Positions 35,284 to 44,272 of a stretch of 49,271 nucleotides of DNA are shown here, in pieces. Each line of letters opens with the position of its first letter. Position 1 is the stretch's first letter. Origin of the DNA: Pseudomonadota bacterium (lineage in GTDB: Bacteria > Pseudomonadota > Gammaproteobacteria > Acidiferrobacterales > Acidiferrobacteraceae); NCBI GenBank assembly GCA_021777535.1, contig JAJYDN010000008.1, positions 28,846 through 78,116 of the forward strand, written 5' to 3'. The translations under genes and the position numbers were made by a program. The notes under the pieces were generated by a model. The model saw only the letters and a list, made by a program, of their open reading frames with translations. It searched no databases and was not told where the DNA came from.

Positions 35284-38042
35284 GCATGCGCTCCACAGCG
35301 CACATCCAGCGTCACCCGATTCCCGCGTGTGCCGACCACGCCACCGGGCGCCGGTACCGTCTTGCCATTGGCCAGCACGCGGCAACCCGCCACGCCGGCA
35401 AGCCGCAGCCACACCGGCACCGTGCCGCGCAGCTGCGCCGAAAAACCCCGGCCCTGGCGGCGGAAGTGACTGATCGGCGCGTTCGCGTCGACGATATAGG
35501 CCACTCTCGTGATACGCGCAGACAAGGCGAGATAGGCGGGCGAGTGCCCATCCAGATGCACATACCAGTTGCCGTTCGGACTTTTGTCGAAGCCAGCCAC
35601 ATGGCGGCTGCGCATCAGATTCGGCACACCGAGCCCGGGCGGCATGCGCAGTTCACGCAGCGCATGCGCCCCGATGATCACGAATCCGCCGCTGGCGCGG
35701 GCGATGTGGACATGGAAATAATCGAGAACGATACGGGCATAGTCGGCCACATAGATGGGCGTAATCGGCCGCTTCAAAACCCAGGCATAGACCTTTTTCA
35801 AGGCAGCGAGCGAAGCAAGACGCGTGGCCGAATACCAATGGGTGTAGATGTCGATGGGCTTCAGGCGATGCGGCCTGTCCGTCATCCTGAAGGTCTGGAT
35901 GACGTTCTCAAAACCCCAGAAAGGGCCGCGCCAGAAATTGGTGAAGTAATCCTCGTTGGCATCGGGCGCAAACACCTGCAGATAAGGCCCCCGGAAAATG
36001 CCAAGCGGAGGCACTGCCGTGATGCTCGAATCCCTGCGACTGATGAAACTGTTGCCGCCGTTGACGTTCATGAGGCCGGCCTGGTAGGCAAGCCCCAAAA
36101 CCTGGGCATCCGGTTCGCAATCGCCAGACCACTGGTCGATGACGACCTTCTTGCCTTGCGGGACGAGATGCGTATCGATCCATCGCGCGGCGCCTACCGC
36201 TTCCATGTAGGGATTGAAGTGATAATGGGGGACCGGAAGATTAATGCCGGGATAACGGCGGCCGGCTTCGATCGCGGGCCAGTTGAACGGGTGCGACCAC
36301 ATGTGCGAGCCGATCTCAACATAGGGCAGACGGAAAATGTCCCGCGCAATCCGGGCCCCGAGCGGAGCCATCGCCGGGAACATCCCCGCCTTCCCCGGCA
36401 ACAGATCCCCGACGATGACAGAACCGGTAAATGGCAGCCGATAACGCAGGAGAATGCGGTGAAAATACGTTTCGCCTGCGATGTGATAGGGAGGGAACTC
36501 CGTCCGGCTCAAAAAGCCATCGCCGTCGGCCTGCGCCATGAAAAGCCGCCGCCCGCTCTCCGTGGTGGTATCCGGGACCGGCATCTTGGGCAGGCGCAAT
36601 GCCGCGCAATACAAGGCAAAAGGATCGACGAGCCAGCGCGTCACCTTGTTGGGCAGCGTCGTCAGCACATACGGCGCAAGCACGTAGCCGCCCCATGACG
36701 TGATCGCCGCCGCATCCTCCTGCTTCCCGCCGCGCGTCAGCGCAAGCCACACCTGACTGCCCGGCGGCGCCTGGGCGACCGTAAAATCCCGCGCCCGCGC
36801 CCGTACCGGCATTTCATACCCGAACCCGGCGGATTCCGCGCGCACCTGGACCGGTCCCATTGCGCGTCCGCTTTGCAGCCGCACCCCCAGCGTATGCGCA
36901 AAACGGTGATTGCTGCCTCCGGCGACGCCGTTCATGAACAAAACCGGAACACCCGCGGCGCGGCAGTTTCCAAGAAATTCTATCAACGCGGATGCGTTGG
37001 GCGTCGATTGGCCGTCGCTCCACACGATCACGCCCGCGTATTGCCCCGGACGTGGCTCTGCAACGTTGTCGCCCAGGCGGTGCATGACCGGGACGTAGCC
37101 GAGATACTCGAGCGGCATGATTGCGCACAAGAACGCCGTGCTGTCATCACGGGGCTTGTTGCTCCCATACAAAACCAGAACACGCCGCGGCATGGGTTCC
37201 TCAAGGCCCGCCCCCACTGCCGTGAGATCGCCATTCGTCACGTACGGGATGAAGCCCTGGCGCGCGATGCGCCGCGCGTCCTGCCACCATCCCGCGCGCT
37301 GCATGCGGGTCGGCAGGTAGTCGATGACGATGACCGGCATGCGCTGGGCGCCGATGCGTTTCAATTGCGCAAGGAGTGCTGCGCGCGTTGCATGCGCCAC
37401 GGTCTCGTAGCGCTGCCGGGCCTCATTCCAGGCGTGATAGAGCCCCTCCGCCGTCACCGCTACCAGATCCTTGCGGATGCGTGGAAAGACAGAAAATCCC
37501 CGGTTGGCAATCAGCTTCACGCCCGGATAGCGCTTTGCCAGGCTGCGCACAAAGGCGACAAGCCCGCTTCTCTGGGCCGCAAGATGTCTGCGGCCATGGA
37601 CGACGAGTTCATAGGAATTCAGCGTGTCCAGGAAAAATCCCCGGTAGCCTGCCTTCCATGCCGGTCCGGCCACATGCCGCAAAAGAAAGCGGCGGCAACG
37701 GCGCTTGGCCAGATTGATGATGGTTCCTCCCCAACTCATGTTCCGCCCCATTGCGCACACCTTGGGCAGTTGCCCATAGAGGGGATTCCCGGGCACCGAT
37801 TCACCGACACTGAGGTACGCGAATACAGTCTGCTTGGGGGCGAAATCGCGCGGCAGACGCTTCAGGCCCGGATTCACCACAACCCAATCGAAGTCACGGA
37901 ACGCCCGTGGCGCCATTCCGCTTCCGTAATAGAAGGCCACGCTCGGCGCCGCCACCGCCGCTGTCACCCACACAGAGAGACAGAACGCAAGCAGCGTGTG
38001 CCATCTGGCGCGCAGCCACACCCCTCCCCGTGGCCTGCTCAT
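35280..38042 (-). CDS. pelA: PelA, Pel hydrolase and deacetylase
   Basis: A 920-residue periplasmic enzyme with an N-terminal signal (about 1-32). Residues about 35-275 form the TIM-barrel glycoside hydrolase; Asp139 (GFFLDTLNSY) and Glu199 (VTAEGLYH) are likely active-site acids. About 285-400 is a Rossmann-like domain (RRVLVLYGSNK). About 495-790 is the deacetylase: Asp506/Asp508 in QADGDGF and the metal-binding pair His580/His584 in GSHMWSH. A C-terminal beta domain follows. In Pseudomonas PelA trims and de-N-acetylates Pel for export through PelB. First gene of the operon; start at 38042 is followed by a good signal peptide, though the RBS (GAGG) is very close. Confidence 0.93.
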   Translation of the reverse strand: MSRPRGGVWLRARWHTLLAFCLSVWVTAAVAAPSVAFYYGSGMAPRAFRDFDWVVVNPGLKRLPRDFAPKQTVFAYLSVGESVPGNPLYGQLPKVCAMGRNMSWGGTIINLAKRRCRRFLLRHVAGPAWKAGYRGFFLDTLNSYELVVHGRRHLAAQRSGLVAFVRSLAKRYPGVKLIANRGFSVFPRIRKDLVAVTAEGLYHAWNEARQRYETVAHATRAALLAQLKRIGAQRMPVIVIDYLPTRMQRAGWWQDARRIARQGFIPYVTNGDLTAVGAGLEEPMPRRVLVLYGSNKPRDDSTAFLCAIMPLEYLGYVPVMHRLGDNVAEPRPGQYAGVIVWSDGQSTPNASALIEFLGNCRAAGVPVLFMNGVAGGSNHRFAHTLGVRLQSGRAMGPVQVRAESAGFGYEMPVRARARDFTVAQAPPGSQVWLALTRGGKQEDAAAITSWGGYVLAPYVLTTLPNKVTRWLVDPFALYCAALRLPKMPVPDTTTESGRRLFMAQADGDGFLSRTEFPPYHIAGETYFHRILLRYRLPFTGSVIVGDLLPGKAGMFPAMAPLGARIARDIFRLPYVEIGSHMWSHPFNWPAIEAGRRYPGINLPVPHYHFNPYMEAVGAARWIDTHLVPQGKKVVIDQWSGDCEPDAQVLGLAYQAGLMNVNGGNSFISRRDSSITAVPPLGIFRGPYLQVFAPDANEDYFTNFWRGPFWGFENVIQTFRMTDRPHRLKPIDIYTHWYSATRLASLAALKKVYAWVLKRPITPIYVADYARIVLDYFHVHIARASGGFVIIGAHALRELRMPPGLGVPNLMRSRHVAGFDKSPNGNWYVHLDGHSPAYLALSARITRVAYIVDANAPISHFRRQGRGFSAQLRGTVPVWLRLAGVAGCRVLANGKTVPAPGGVVGTRGNRVTLDVRCGAHA

Positions 38043-38705
38043 GCCTCTTTGCGATCACCCTCACCGTTCGATGTGAGGCAGAAGGAATACAGGAATTCCT
38101 GTGGATCCTATATCCGACCTCTGTCGCGCGGATGCGTACGATGAAGACCGCTTGCAGGATGGTGTTTCCCGCCTGTGCATTTGCCGCGCCCGCTCAGGAC
38201 CGTTACCGCCCTGCGGCAGTCCCTATCGGGGAAATGAGGACAGATCCGATCTGCTTGACACGCAGCCCTGGCGAGGGCCCTGAAACGATTTTTCGCCTCT
38301 GGCGATGTGCGGGGATATCCCTGCGGGTACGGCGCGGGCACGCGGTCTGATCGGGCGTCCACGCGCGTACCGCGCAACGGTGACGGAAACAGCGGGACAT
38401 GGACGCAGATCCACAACACCAGAGGGGCGCGCGGGGTGCCGCGGCCGCCCGCAGCCTGGCGAGGATCAGGCGGCCCTTGTATCTGGCAAACGTGGCCAGA
38501 TGCCGCAGGCGATGCATGAGTCCGCGTATCTTGTCCCGGCCCCGCGGTGCGCATTCCCGTACCCATGCCTTTGCCCGGAGTCTCCTGAATTGCGCGGATA
38601 CCTCCCTTTCTGCGTTAGCATGTTTGCGCCCCACAGATCACAAGATTCCGTTTCGGCTGCCCCTGGAAGGACCCCGCACCAACCGCACGATCCCCCTCCG
38701 GATTC
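38043..38705. promoter_or_regulatory. 663-base gap upstream of pelA with 14-bp palindrome
   Basis: ACAGGAATTCCTGT at 38089-38102 is a perfect 14-bp palindrome, 47 bases before pelA. GATATA or TATAGG just upstream on the minus strand could be the -10, so the palindrome may cover the transcription start. It does not resemble the known FleQ box. The remaining 550 bases hold overlapping minus-strand frames of low character; one (from about 38634, containing HRLRHLATFARYKGRL) has some protein-like composition, but I cannot support it as a gene. A decayed or frameshifted small gene is possible. Confidence 0.4.
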
Positions 38706-40055
38706 TCAATGTTGATGCTCCCGCGCGCGGTGCGCCTGCACAACACAGACCCGGTTGCGGCCCTGCTCCTTGGCTTCGTAGAGCCCACGGTCTGCAAGGC
38801 GCAGCAGTTTCTCCACGCTGGCTGCCGAACCGCGCAGTTCCGTTACGCCGATGGATAAGGTGACCCGGCACACGCCGCCCTCTTCCAGCGGGAGCGATGC
38901 ATGCGCAACCGCCTCGCGAATTCTGTCGGCCGCATGGACAGCGCGGGACAGGTCGGCTTCCGGCAAGACAACCGCGAATTCCTCGCCGCCGATGCGGGCC
39001 AGGATATCTGCGTCGCGCAACACCTGCCGGCATGCGCGCACGACATGCACCAGAACTTGGTCACCCACCTCGTGTCCATATTGGTCGTTGACGGACTTGA
39101 AATGATCGACATCGATCAAGAGCAGCGAAAGCGGATGCGCAAAGCGCCTGGCGCGCGCGATTTCGCGATCCGATTCCACCATAAAATAGCGTCTGTTTAC
39201 CGCGCCAGTCAGGGCATCAATGCGCGCTTGCCTCTCCAGTTCGTGCTCGAGAAGCTTTCTCTCCGTTATATCGGTAAATGACGCCACTACCGCATAGGGC
39301 TTCTGTTCGCCGTTACGGACTAGCGGCTGGGAATTGACGGCCACCCATCTCCTCTTGCCGTCCGGCATATCCACGCGCATGACCACGCCGCGATAAGACT
39401 TTCCGGTACGCAGCGCCGCCACGGCCGGGCGCTCTTCCGGAGGAAAAGGTGTCCCGTCTTCCTGTGACACGACCCAGCGGGGATCGAGCGGCACGCGGCC
39501 CCCAATCTGATCAACGGTCAGTCCCAGGATTCTTTCCGCGCTTGCATTGCTCGCGCGGATCACACCGTCTGCATCCATCAGAATGACGCCCTCGGAAAGC
39601 GCGTCGACGACCGACCGGTACCGCACTTCGCTTTCGCGCAGCGCCTCCTCCATCTCCTTGCGCCGCGAGATGTCGAATACGGTGCCGCGACTGACCAGGA
39701 ACCGGTGCGAATCGTCGTACACGACGGTGGCATTCAGCAGTGCTGCGAATCTCGATCCATCCTTGCGGCGCATCAGATACTCGACATCCCGCACAAAACC
39801 CCGCTCCATGAAGGCCGCGAAATTTGCCTGAAACATCGGGACGTCTTCGGACGCAATGACATCCGAAAATTTAAAGCGGTTGACGACTTCTTCCCTGCTA
39901 TAGCCAAGCCACGACAGCTCGGTGTCATTTATGCCCACGAAAACACCATCCTTGTCGAGGGAGTGATAGCCGACCGGCGCGTTGTTATACAGATCCTCAA
40001 AATTATGCAGCGCGCGCTCCATCGTCCTGCCCTCACATCCATCATCTTCTGTCAC
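38706..40055 (-). CDS. Diguanylate cyclase with two PAS domains
   Basis: A soluble 449-residue signalling enzyme. PAS 1 spans about 20-130 (NNAPVGYHSLDKDGVF, then FDISRRKEME), PAS 2 about 145-270 (ESEVRYRSVVDALSEGVILM, then FTDITERKLLEHEL) and GGDEF about 280-440. The active site is intact (GGEEF, 356-360) and DVDHFKSVNDQYGH has the metal and substrate residues. RDAD (347-350) is an inhibitory RxxD site, so product feedback is expected. Both GTG 40055 (GGGGA upstream) and ATG 40022 (GAGG 8 bases upstream) are good starts. It lies upstream of pelA on the same strand, 663 bases away, and may supply c-di-GMP to PelD (inference). Confidence 0.92.
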   Translation of the reverse strand: MTEDDGCEGRTMERALHNFEDLYNNAPVGYHSLDKDGVFVGINDTELSWLGYSREEVVNRFKFSDVIASEDVPMFQANFAAFMERGFVRDVEYLMRRKDGSRFAALLNATVVYDDSHRFLVSRGTVFDISRRKEMEEALRESEVRYRSVVDALSEGVILMDADGVIRASNASAERILGLTVDQIGGRVPLDPRWVVSQEDGTPFPPEERPAVAALRTGKSYRGVVMRVDMPDGKRRWVAVNSQPLVRNGEQKPYAVVASFTDITERKLLEHELERQARIDALTGAVNRRYFMVESDREIARARRFAHPLSLLLIDVDHFKSVNDQYGHEVGDQVLVHVVRACRQVLRDADILARIGGEEFAVVLPEADLSRAVHAADRIREAVAHASLPLEEGGVCRVTLSIGVTELRGSAASVEKLLRLADRGLYEAKEQGRNRVCVVQAHRAREHQH

Positions 40056-40720
40056 GTTCCCCGCGCCCGTGCGGCCACTTCCGCATCACCCATCCGCCAC
40101 CGCCAGCCATCGCTGCCAGGCCGCAGGCCACTGCCCCGCACGCATGAACCGCAGCGGCCACGCGGGACCACTCCGTCTGGCCGTCCCAGCCAAATCACCT
40201 GACCACGTTACTACACGTGGCCTCCCGGCCGCTCCGGCCTCTCGATCCCCCTTCCGGTACACGCGCCCTTCCTGTCCGGCTCGCTGTGCCCACGACGATC
40301 GCGCGAGTTATGGACGCCTGGCAACGGACCCGTCCCGGCACTTTTCTCCACAACCGGTTACGGGGCTTCCCAATCGCCAGACCTGGGGCGCTGGCGCGAC
40401 CCGGATCCCCACGCATCCCGTGGCGCTGCGGCAGCAAGCCACGTTCTGTGCATCGACTCTGAAGCAAGACGCCTGACGGGAATTGTCGCGCAAAGCGGTG
40501 GCATGATTCCGGTCCCATGAGCGGAGAAAAAAGCCGGGACCGGCGTGGTTCACCCTGCCGGGACACGCCGCGTGGGTTTCATGCACCGCGCCTTGTGCAC
40601 CCTTCCTGCACGGCGTCCGCCGTGACCGGAATCTCTGGTGCGCGGACAAAGGTGGATAATCAGGCGGCGTCGCGATGCGGGGCAAATCCGCGTCACGGAG
40701 GTGTATGGCCGCCACCGGCC
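40056..40720. other. Gap without supported gene; long inverted repeat
   Basis: In 665 bases no frame looks like a real protein. The main structure is a perfect inverted repeat with arms CCGGTCCC (40509-40516) and GGGACCGG (40536-40543) around 19 bases that contain a run of six A. It could be a terminator-type hairpin for the phosphoesterase operon read leftwards or a protein site. The promoter of the cyclase gene should also lie here, but no strong boxes were seen. Confidence 0.3.
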
Positions 40721-41515
40721 CTATGCGGCCTGTCGTTTCTCGAGGACAAGAGGCGGATTCCAGTGAAGAATCTCCATCCGGCCATCATGGTGTTCGACCA
40801 AGGCGGTACAACTCTCCACCCAATCACCGCTGTTGTAATACTGAACGGCAGCGATCTGTTTCTTCTCCGCGTGGTGAATGTGACCGCATATCACGCCATC
40901 ATAGTGGCGCCGCAAGGCCTGTTCGGCAAGCAGCGACTCATAATCGTTGATGAATTGGACAGCCCGCTTGACATGATATTTCACATAGGCGCTCAGCGAC
41001 CACTGATAACGAACCCCGAGGACACGGAACAGCCTCTGCAAGGAATGATTTAGCCACAGCAGCGCCGTGTACCCGTGATCCCCCAGATGCGTGAGCCAGC
41101 GGGCATAGCGCATGGCCGCATCGAACTGGTCACCATGGATGACCCAGAACCGCCGCCCATCCACCGTCTGATGAACGCACTCCCCCATGATCTCGATGTC
41201 TCCGAACGGAATGGCGGAATTGTCCGTCAGGATGAGCTCCGAAAGAAACTCAAATATGGGATCGTGGTTGCCGCGAATGTAGGACACCCTTACCCCATTG
41301 CGCGCCATCCGCAGAATTTTCTGGATGACCGTGTTGTGGCTGCGGGGCCAGTACCAGCGCCTTTTCAGCCGCCACAGATCGATGATGTCGCCCACCAGAT
41401 AAAGCTGCTCGCATGAATGCTCCCGCAGGAAATCGAGAAGCCTGTCCGCCTGGCAACCGCGGGTACCAAGATGCACGTCCGAGATGAAAATGGCACGGTA
41501 CCGGGCATCATTCAT
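40721..41515 (-). CDS. LpxH-like metallophosphoesterase
   Basis: A 264-residue calcineurin-type phosphoesterase. All metal-binding blocks are visible in order: FISDVHLGT, LVGDIIDLW, YIRGNHD, VIHGDQFD and GVICGHIHHAE. This set and length fit the UDP-2,3-diacylglucosamine hydrolase (LpxH/LpxG-like) group, in a branch often sitting beside GT4 glycosyltransferases. A role in lipid A or glycolipid synthesis is likely but the exact substrate is unknown. ATG at 41515 has GGAG 8 bases upstream. It follows the glycosyltransferase by 54 bases, probably as one transcript. Confidence 0.85.
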   Translation of the reverse strand: MNDARYRAIFISDVHLGTRGCQADRLLDFLREHSCEQLYLVGDIIDLWRLKRRWYWPRSHNTVIQKILRMARNGVRVSYIRGNHDPIFEFLSELILTDNSAIPFGDIEIMGECVHQTVDGRRFWVIHGDQFDAAMRYARWLTHLGDHGYTALLWLNHSLQRLFRVLGVRYQWSLSAYVKYHVKRAVQFINDYESLLAEQALRRHYDGVICGHIHHAEKKQIAAVQYYNSGDWVESCTALVEHHDGRMEILHWNPPLVLEKRQAA

Positions 41516-41569
41516 GGGAATATCTCCACATCCCATAGCTCGGGGACACCCCGATAACCCGGGAAATCT

Positions 41570-42754
41570 TCAGGGTTCCTGGGTGGTCCATCGCACGGCC
41601 GCCTCTTCGTCGATCAGGGCCGCATAGGTCCGGCCCAGACGCCGCGACATGGCATCCTGAGACAGGCGCGCGGCAAGCGCGCTTGCCTCCATCGCGAGCC
41701 GGGCGCGCAATTCGGGATCCCGCAGAATGGTAAGGCAGATCGCGCTGAAGACGTTCGGGTCCGCCGTACTGCCACGGGTTCCCTGGCGGCTTACGAGAAG
41801 ATCGGCGACGCCGAGCGCCGGGATCGCCACCACCGGCAATCCGGCGGCAAGGGCCTCGGCGAGAACCATGCCCTGCGTCTCTGTCTGTGAGGCGAAGACG
41901 AAGAGGTCCGCAGCCCGGTATACGTCCTTGAGTGTCGTCTGGCGATCGACGTAACCCAGGAAGCGCACCACATCCGTAAGGCCCTTTTCACGGCTGTAGG
42001 CCTCGAGAGCGGGCCGTGCCGGACCATCACCCGCGATCAGAATCAGGAGGTCGGGGATCACCGCATGCAGTTTGGCGACGACGTCGAGGAGAAAGGGAAT
42101 ATTTTTCTCTGGGGCGAGCCGTCCTGCGTAGAGGAGAACGGGCCTTTTGGGGTCTATGCGGTTGCGGCTACGAAAGGAAATGCCGTCCCCGGCGTAGCAC
42201 GAGGACACGTCGATACCGGTCGGAATCACCTCTGCACGGGCCCGCACACCATAGGCCGCAAGCACCCGCTCCATGGCGGCAGAAGGGATGATGACGGCAT
42301 CTGCGGCATTGCACTGGCGACGCGAGACGAAGCGCACCAAACAGCGCCCCCAGGATTTGGGTATCCAGGGGTAATAGTGTCCGATGTAAGCCTCGAAGTA
42401 GGTGTGATAAGAAATGACGACCGGAATCTCCCACTTGCGGGCGAGATACAGGCCGTAAAAATGCGCCATGAAGGGCGTCTGGATGTGGATCACGTCATAG
42501 CCGCGCCGCCTCAGGCGTTTTTGCAGGCGCGCGCGGCCCGTGAACCGCATGATCCGCTCTTCCGGATACAGGCCGATCCGCCAGGCCCTGACATGAAAGA
42601 CACCGGGCCCTTGTGTGTCGCCGTCACCGTATGCGGGGATCAGGAGATCAACCTCATGACCGAGCCGGGTAAGCCCGGCGCGAAAACTCTGGATGGAACT
42701 CGCCACCCCACTGATGCGAGGGAAATATGTATCGGACACCATCAGGATCCGCAT
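41570..42754 (-). CDS. GT4 family glycosyltransferase
   Basis: A 394-residue cytosolic glycosyltransferase with two Rossmann domains. The N-terminus MRILMVSDTYFPRISGVASS binds the acceptor; IPTGID, LLYAGRLAPEKN and SQTETQGMVLAEALAAGLPV (donor E-x7-E type region) are typical of alpha-mannosyl- or glucosyltransferases acting on lipids. With the LpxH-like phosphoesterase it may make a membrane glycolipid. The acceptor cannot be read from sequence. Start 42754 fits the family N-terminus. Confidence 0.88.
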   Translation of the reverse strand: MRILMVSDTYFPRISGVASSIQSFRAGLTRLGHEVDLLIPAYGDGDTQGPGVFHVRAWRIGLYPEERIMRFTGRARLQKRLRRRGYDVIHIQTPFMAHFYGLYLARKWEIPVVISYHTYFEAYIGHYYPWIPKSWGRCLVRFVSRRQCNAADAVIIPSAAMERVLAAYGVRARAEVIPTGIDVSSCYAGDGISFRSRNRIDPKRPVLLYAGRLAPEKNIPFLLDVVAKLHAVIPDLLILIAGDGPARPALEAYSREKGLTDVVRFLGYVDRQTTLKDVYRAADLFVFASQTETQGMVLAEALAAGLPVVAIPALGVADLLVSRQGTRGSTADPNVFSAICLTILRDPELRARLAMEASALAARLSQDAMSRRLGRTYAALIDEEAAVRWTTQEP

Positions 42755-43228
42755 GCGCCGAACCTTGAGTAGCTCTGTCAGGTTTCCGGGGGCCGCCGTT
42801 TACCCGCTTTGGGCTTGCAGGGACAGACGCCCGCCTCCATCGCCGCCCTTTATGGCACGGCAATATGCCAGCCGTATGACAGGGTCAGATGCCGGGCGGG
42901 CATTTTTCCAGCCCACCCGCCGGACACTCCCGCAGAAGACGCCGGATTCGCCGTCAAAGGAATGCGCAAACGCCATGCAAACGATATGATGTGCGGGGAA
43001 CGGTTGGGGCGCGGCCCCGGTATGAGTACAATCCCTATTTTTCTGGTCTTGGCGCCCTCTTCGTCCAGTCGGCAGCAAGGACATTTCGGGGGCCCCGGGA
43101 AGACCCGCTGAGCCGGTTCTGGCAAATCGGCGCTGGAGTATCAGGGCGCTTCCAGAGGAACACGGGGCTTAAGGATCCTGGGCGATACAGCAGGCATGGC
43201 GAAACATCAACGGACACGGGAGCCGTGC
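42755..43228. promoter_or_regulatory. Divergent gap with a plus-strand promoter candidate
   Basis: 474 bases between divergent genes. TTGGGG (43004-43009) and TACAAT (43027-43032) with exactly 17 bases between form a fair plus-strand promoter for the gene at 43229. At 42889-42907 ATGCC/GGCAT pair around five bases and are followed by five T, a small terminator-like element on the plus strand with no plus-strand gene before it. No convincing reading frame was found. Confidence 0.4.
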
Positions 43229-44047
43229 ATGAGGCAGTGGACACATCGGACCGCGCGGGCATTGCTCCCGGCCATCGCGATCGCGGCACACAGCATCCGG
43301 GCCGGCGTCATCCCCGATCCGTGTAGCGGATCTTCCGCCTTGCTTGCCATTCTGGATAGGCCCACCGTGTCCGATAGCGCCTGTACAGTGCCGTACCATC
43401 AGGCGGTCCTCGAGATGGGTTATCAATACGCCAGCCTCACGGGAGGGGGCAGCGCCGACAACTTCCCCGAGGCCGAGTGGCGTTTTGGCCTGCCATTCCA
43501 CAACGAATTCGTTTTCCTGCCACCCAACGAGAATCGCCAGCACATTCCCGGCGCATCTTCCCTTGAGGGGTTCTCGGCAACCACAATCGGCATCAAACAC
43601 GAAGTGGGCTATACGCGCCGCTGGCTGGGGGCCGTGGAAAGCCTGTTCACCCTCCCCTCGGGAAGCCCGGGGTTCGGTAGTGCCGGATTGACCGTGGCGC
43701 TCAACGGAATCCTCTCTTATGCAACGAGCGCCAACACCAGCGTGTCGCTGCAACTCGGCGCCACCTCCCAGACCAATCCAGTGCTCGCCGGCGGCGGGCG
43801 TTATGCAAGCGTCAATCCGGATGTCACCTTCACCTGGCAACCACGCTGGGATCTGCAGCTTTACGGGGAAGTTTTCGGCCAGAGCCGCACCGGTCCGGGA
43901 CTTGGTGCCGGTTTCGATGCGGACGGAGGCGTTCAGTATCTCGTGACGCCGGATTGGGAAGTGGATCTTGAAGAAGGCACCCGACTGAGCGGCAACCTGG
44001 GCGGATTCACGCATTACTTCGGGGCGGGAACCGGCCTCATCTTTTAG
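43229..44047 (+). CDS. Probable outer-membrane beta-barrel protein (MetA/phenol-degradation transporter-like)
   Basis: A 272-residue protein with an N-terminal signal (MRQWTHRTARALLPAIAIAA) and alternating amphipathic strands (QAVLEMGYQYASL; TTIGIKHEVGYTRR; RWDLQLYGEVFGQSRTGPG), ending HYFGAGTGLIF with a terminal Phe, typical for outer-membrane insertion. The pattern of gain-of-signal stretch SLFTLPSGSPGFGS and VQYLVTPDWEVDLEEGTRLSG resembles the putative MetA-pathway outer-membrane family, but that is a loose match. ATG at 43229 has GGGAG about 6 bases upstream; an earlier ATG at 43196 would add 11 residues before the signal. It stands alone on this strand. Confidence 0.7.
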   Translation: MRQWTHRTARALLPAIAIAAHSIRAGVIPDPCSGSSALLAILDRPTVSDSACTVPYHQAVLEMGYQYASLTGGGSADNFPEAEWRFGLPFHNEFVFLPPNENRQHIPGASSLEGFSATTIGIKHEVGYTRRWLGAVESLFTLPSGSPGFGSAGLTVALNGILSYATSANTSVSLQLGATSQTNPVLAGGGRYASVNPDVTFTWQPRWDLQLYGEVFGQSRTGPGLGAGFDADGGVQYLVTPDWEVDLEEGTRLSGNLGGFTHYFGAGTGLIF

Positions 44048-44272
44048 CATGCAAGCGCTGCGCTTCCGGGAATCAGCAGACCAAGACCCTTCACGCAGAA
44101 CGCAAAAAACATGCCGGTGACATCATCCAATCGGCCGCAACCCGCCACAGCCCACATAGACCAGGACGACCATCTGCCTTTGGCCTCTGTGTACAGCACC
44201 GCCGCCTTCTTCAGCTGATTCGCGGCCTCGCCGTGTATCCATCCCCGCTCCCGCCGCAGACTCTCCCGTCCA
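44048..44272. other. Convergent gap with small hairpin
   Basis: Just after the upstream gene stops, AAGCGC and GCGCTT (44053-44065) can pair around one base. A minus-strand frame running across this gap (ending LLIPGSAALAC) overlaps the nickel transporter and is not supported as a gene, although its last 20 residues are oddly membrane-like. Confidence 0.25.

Noticed and set aside
38203-38634. 143-codon minus-strand gene before pelA
   Set aside because: Composition is partly protein-like, but no RBS, no motif and heavy Arg/Pro/Ala bias; kept only as a remark.
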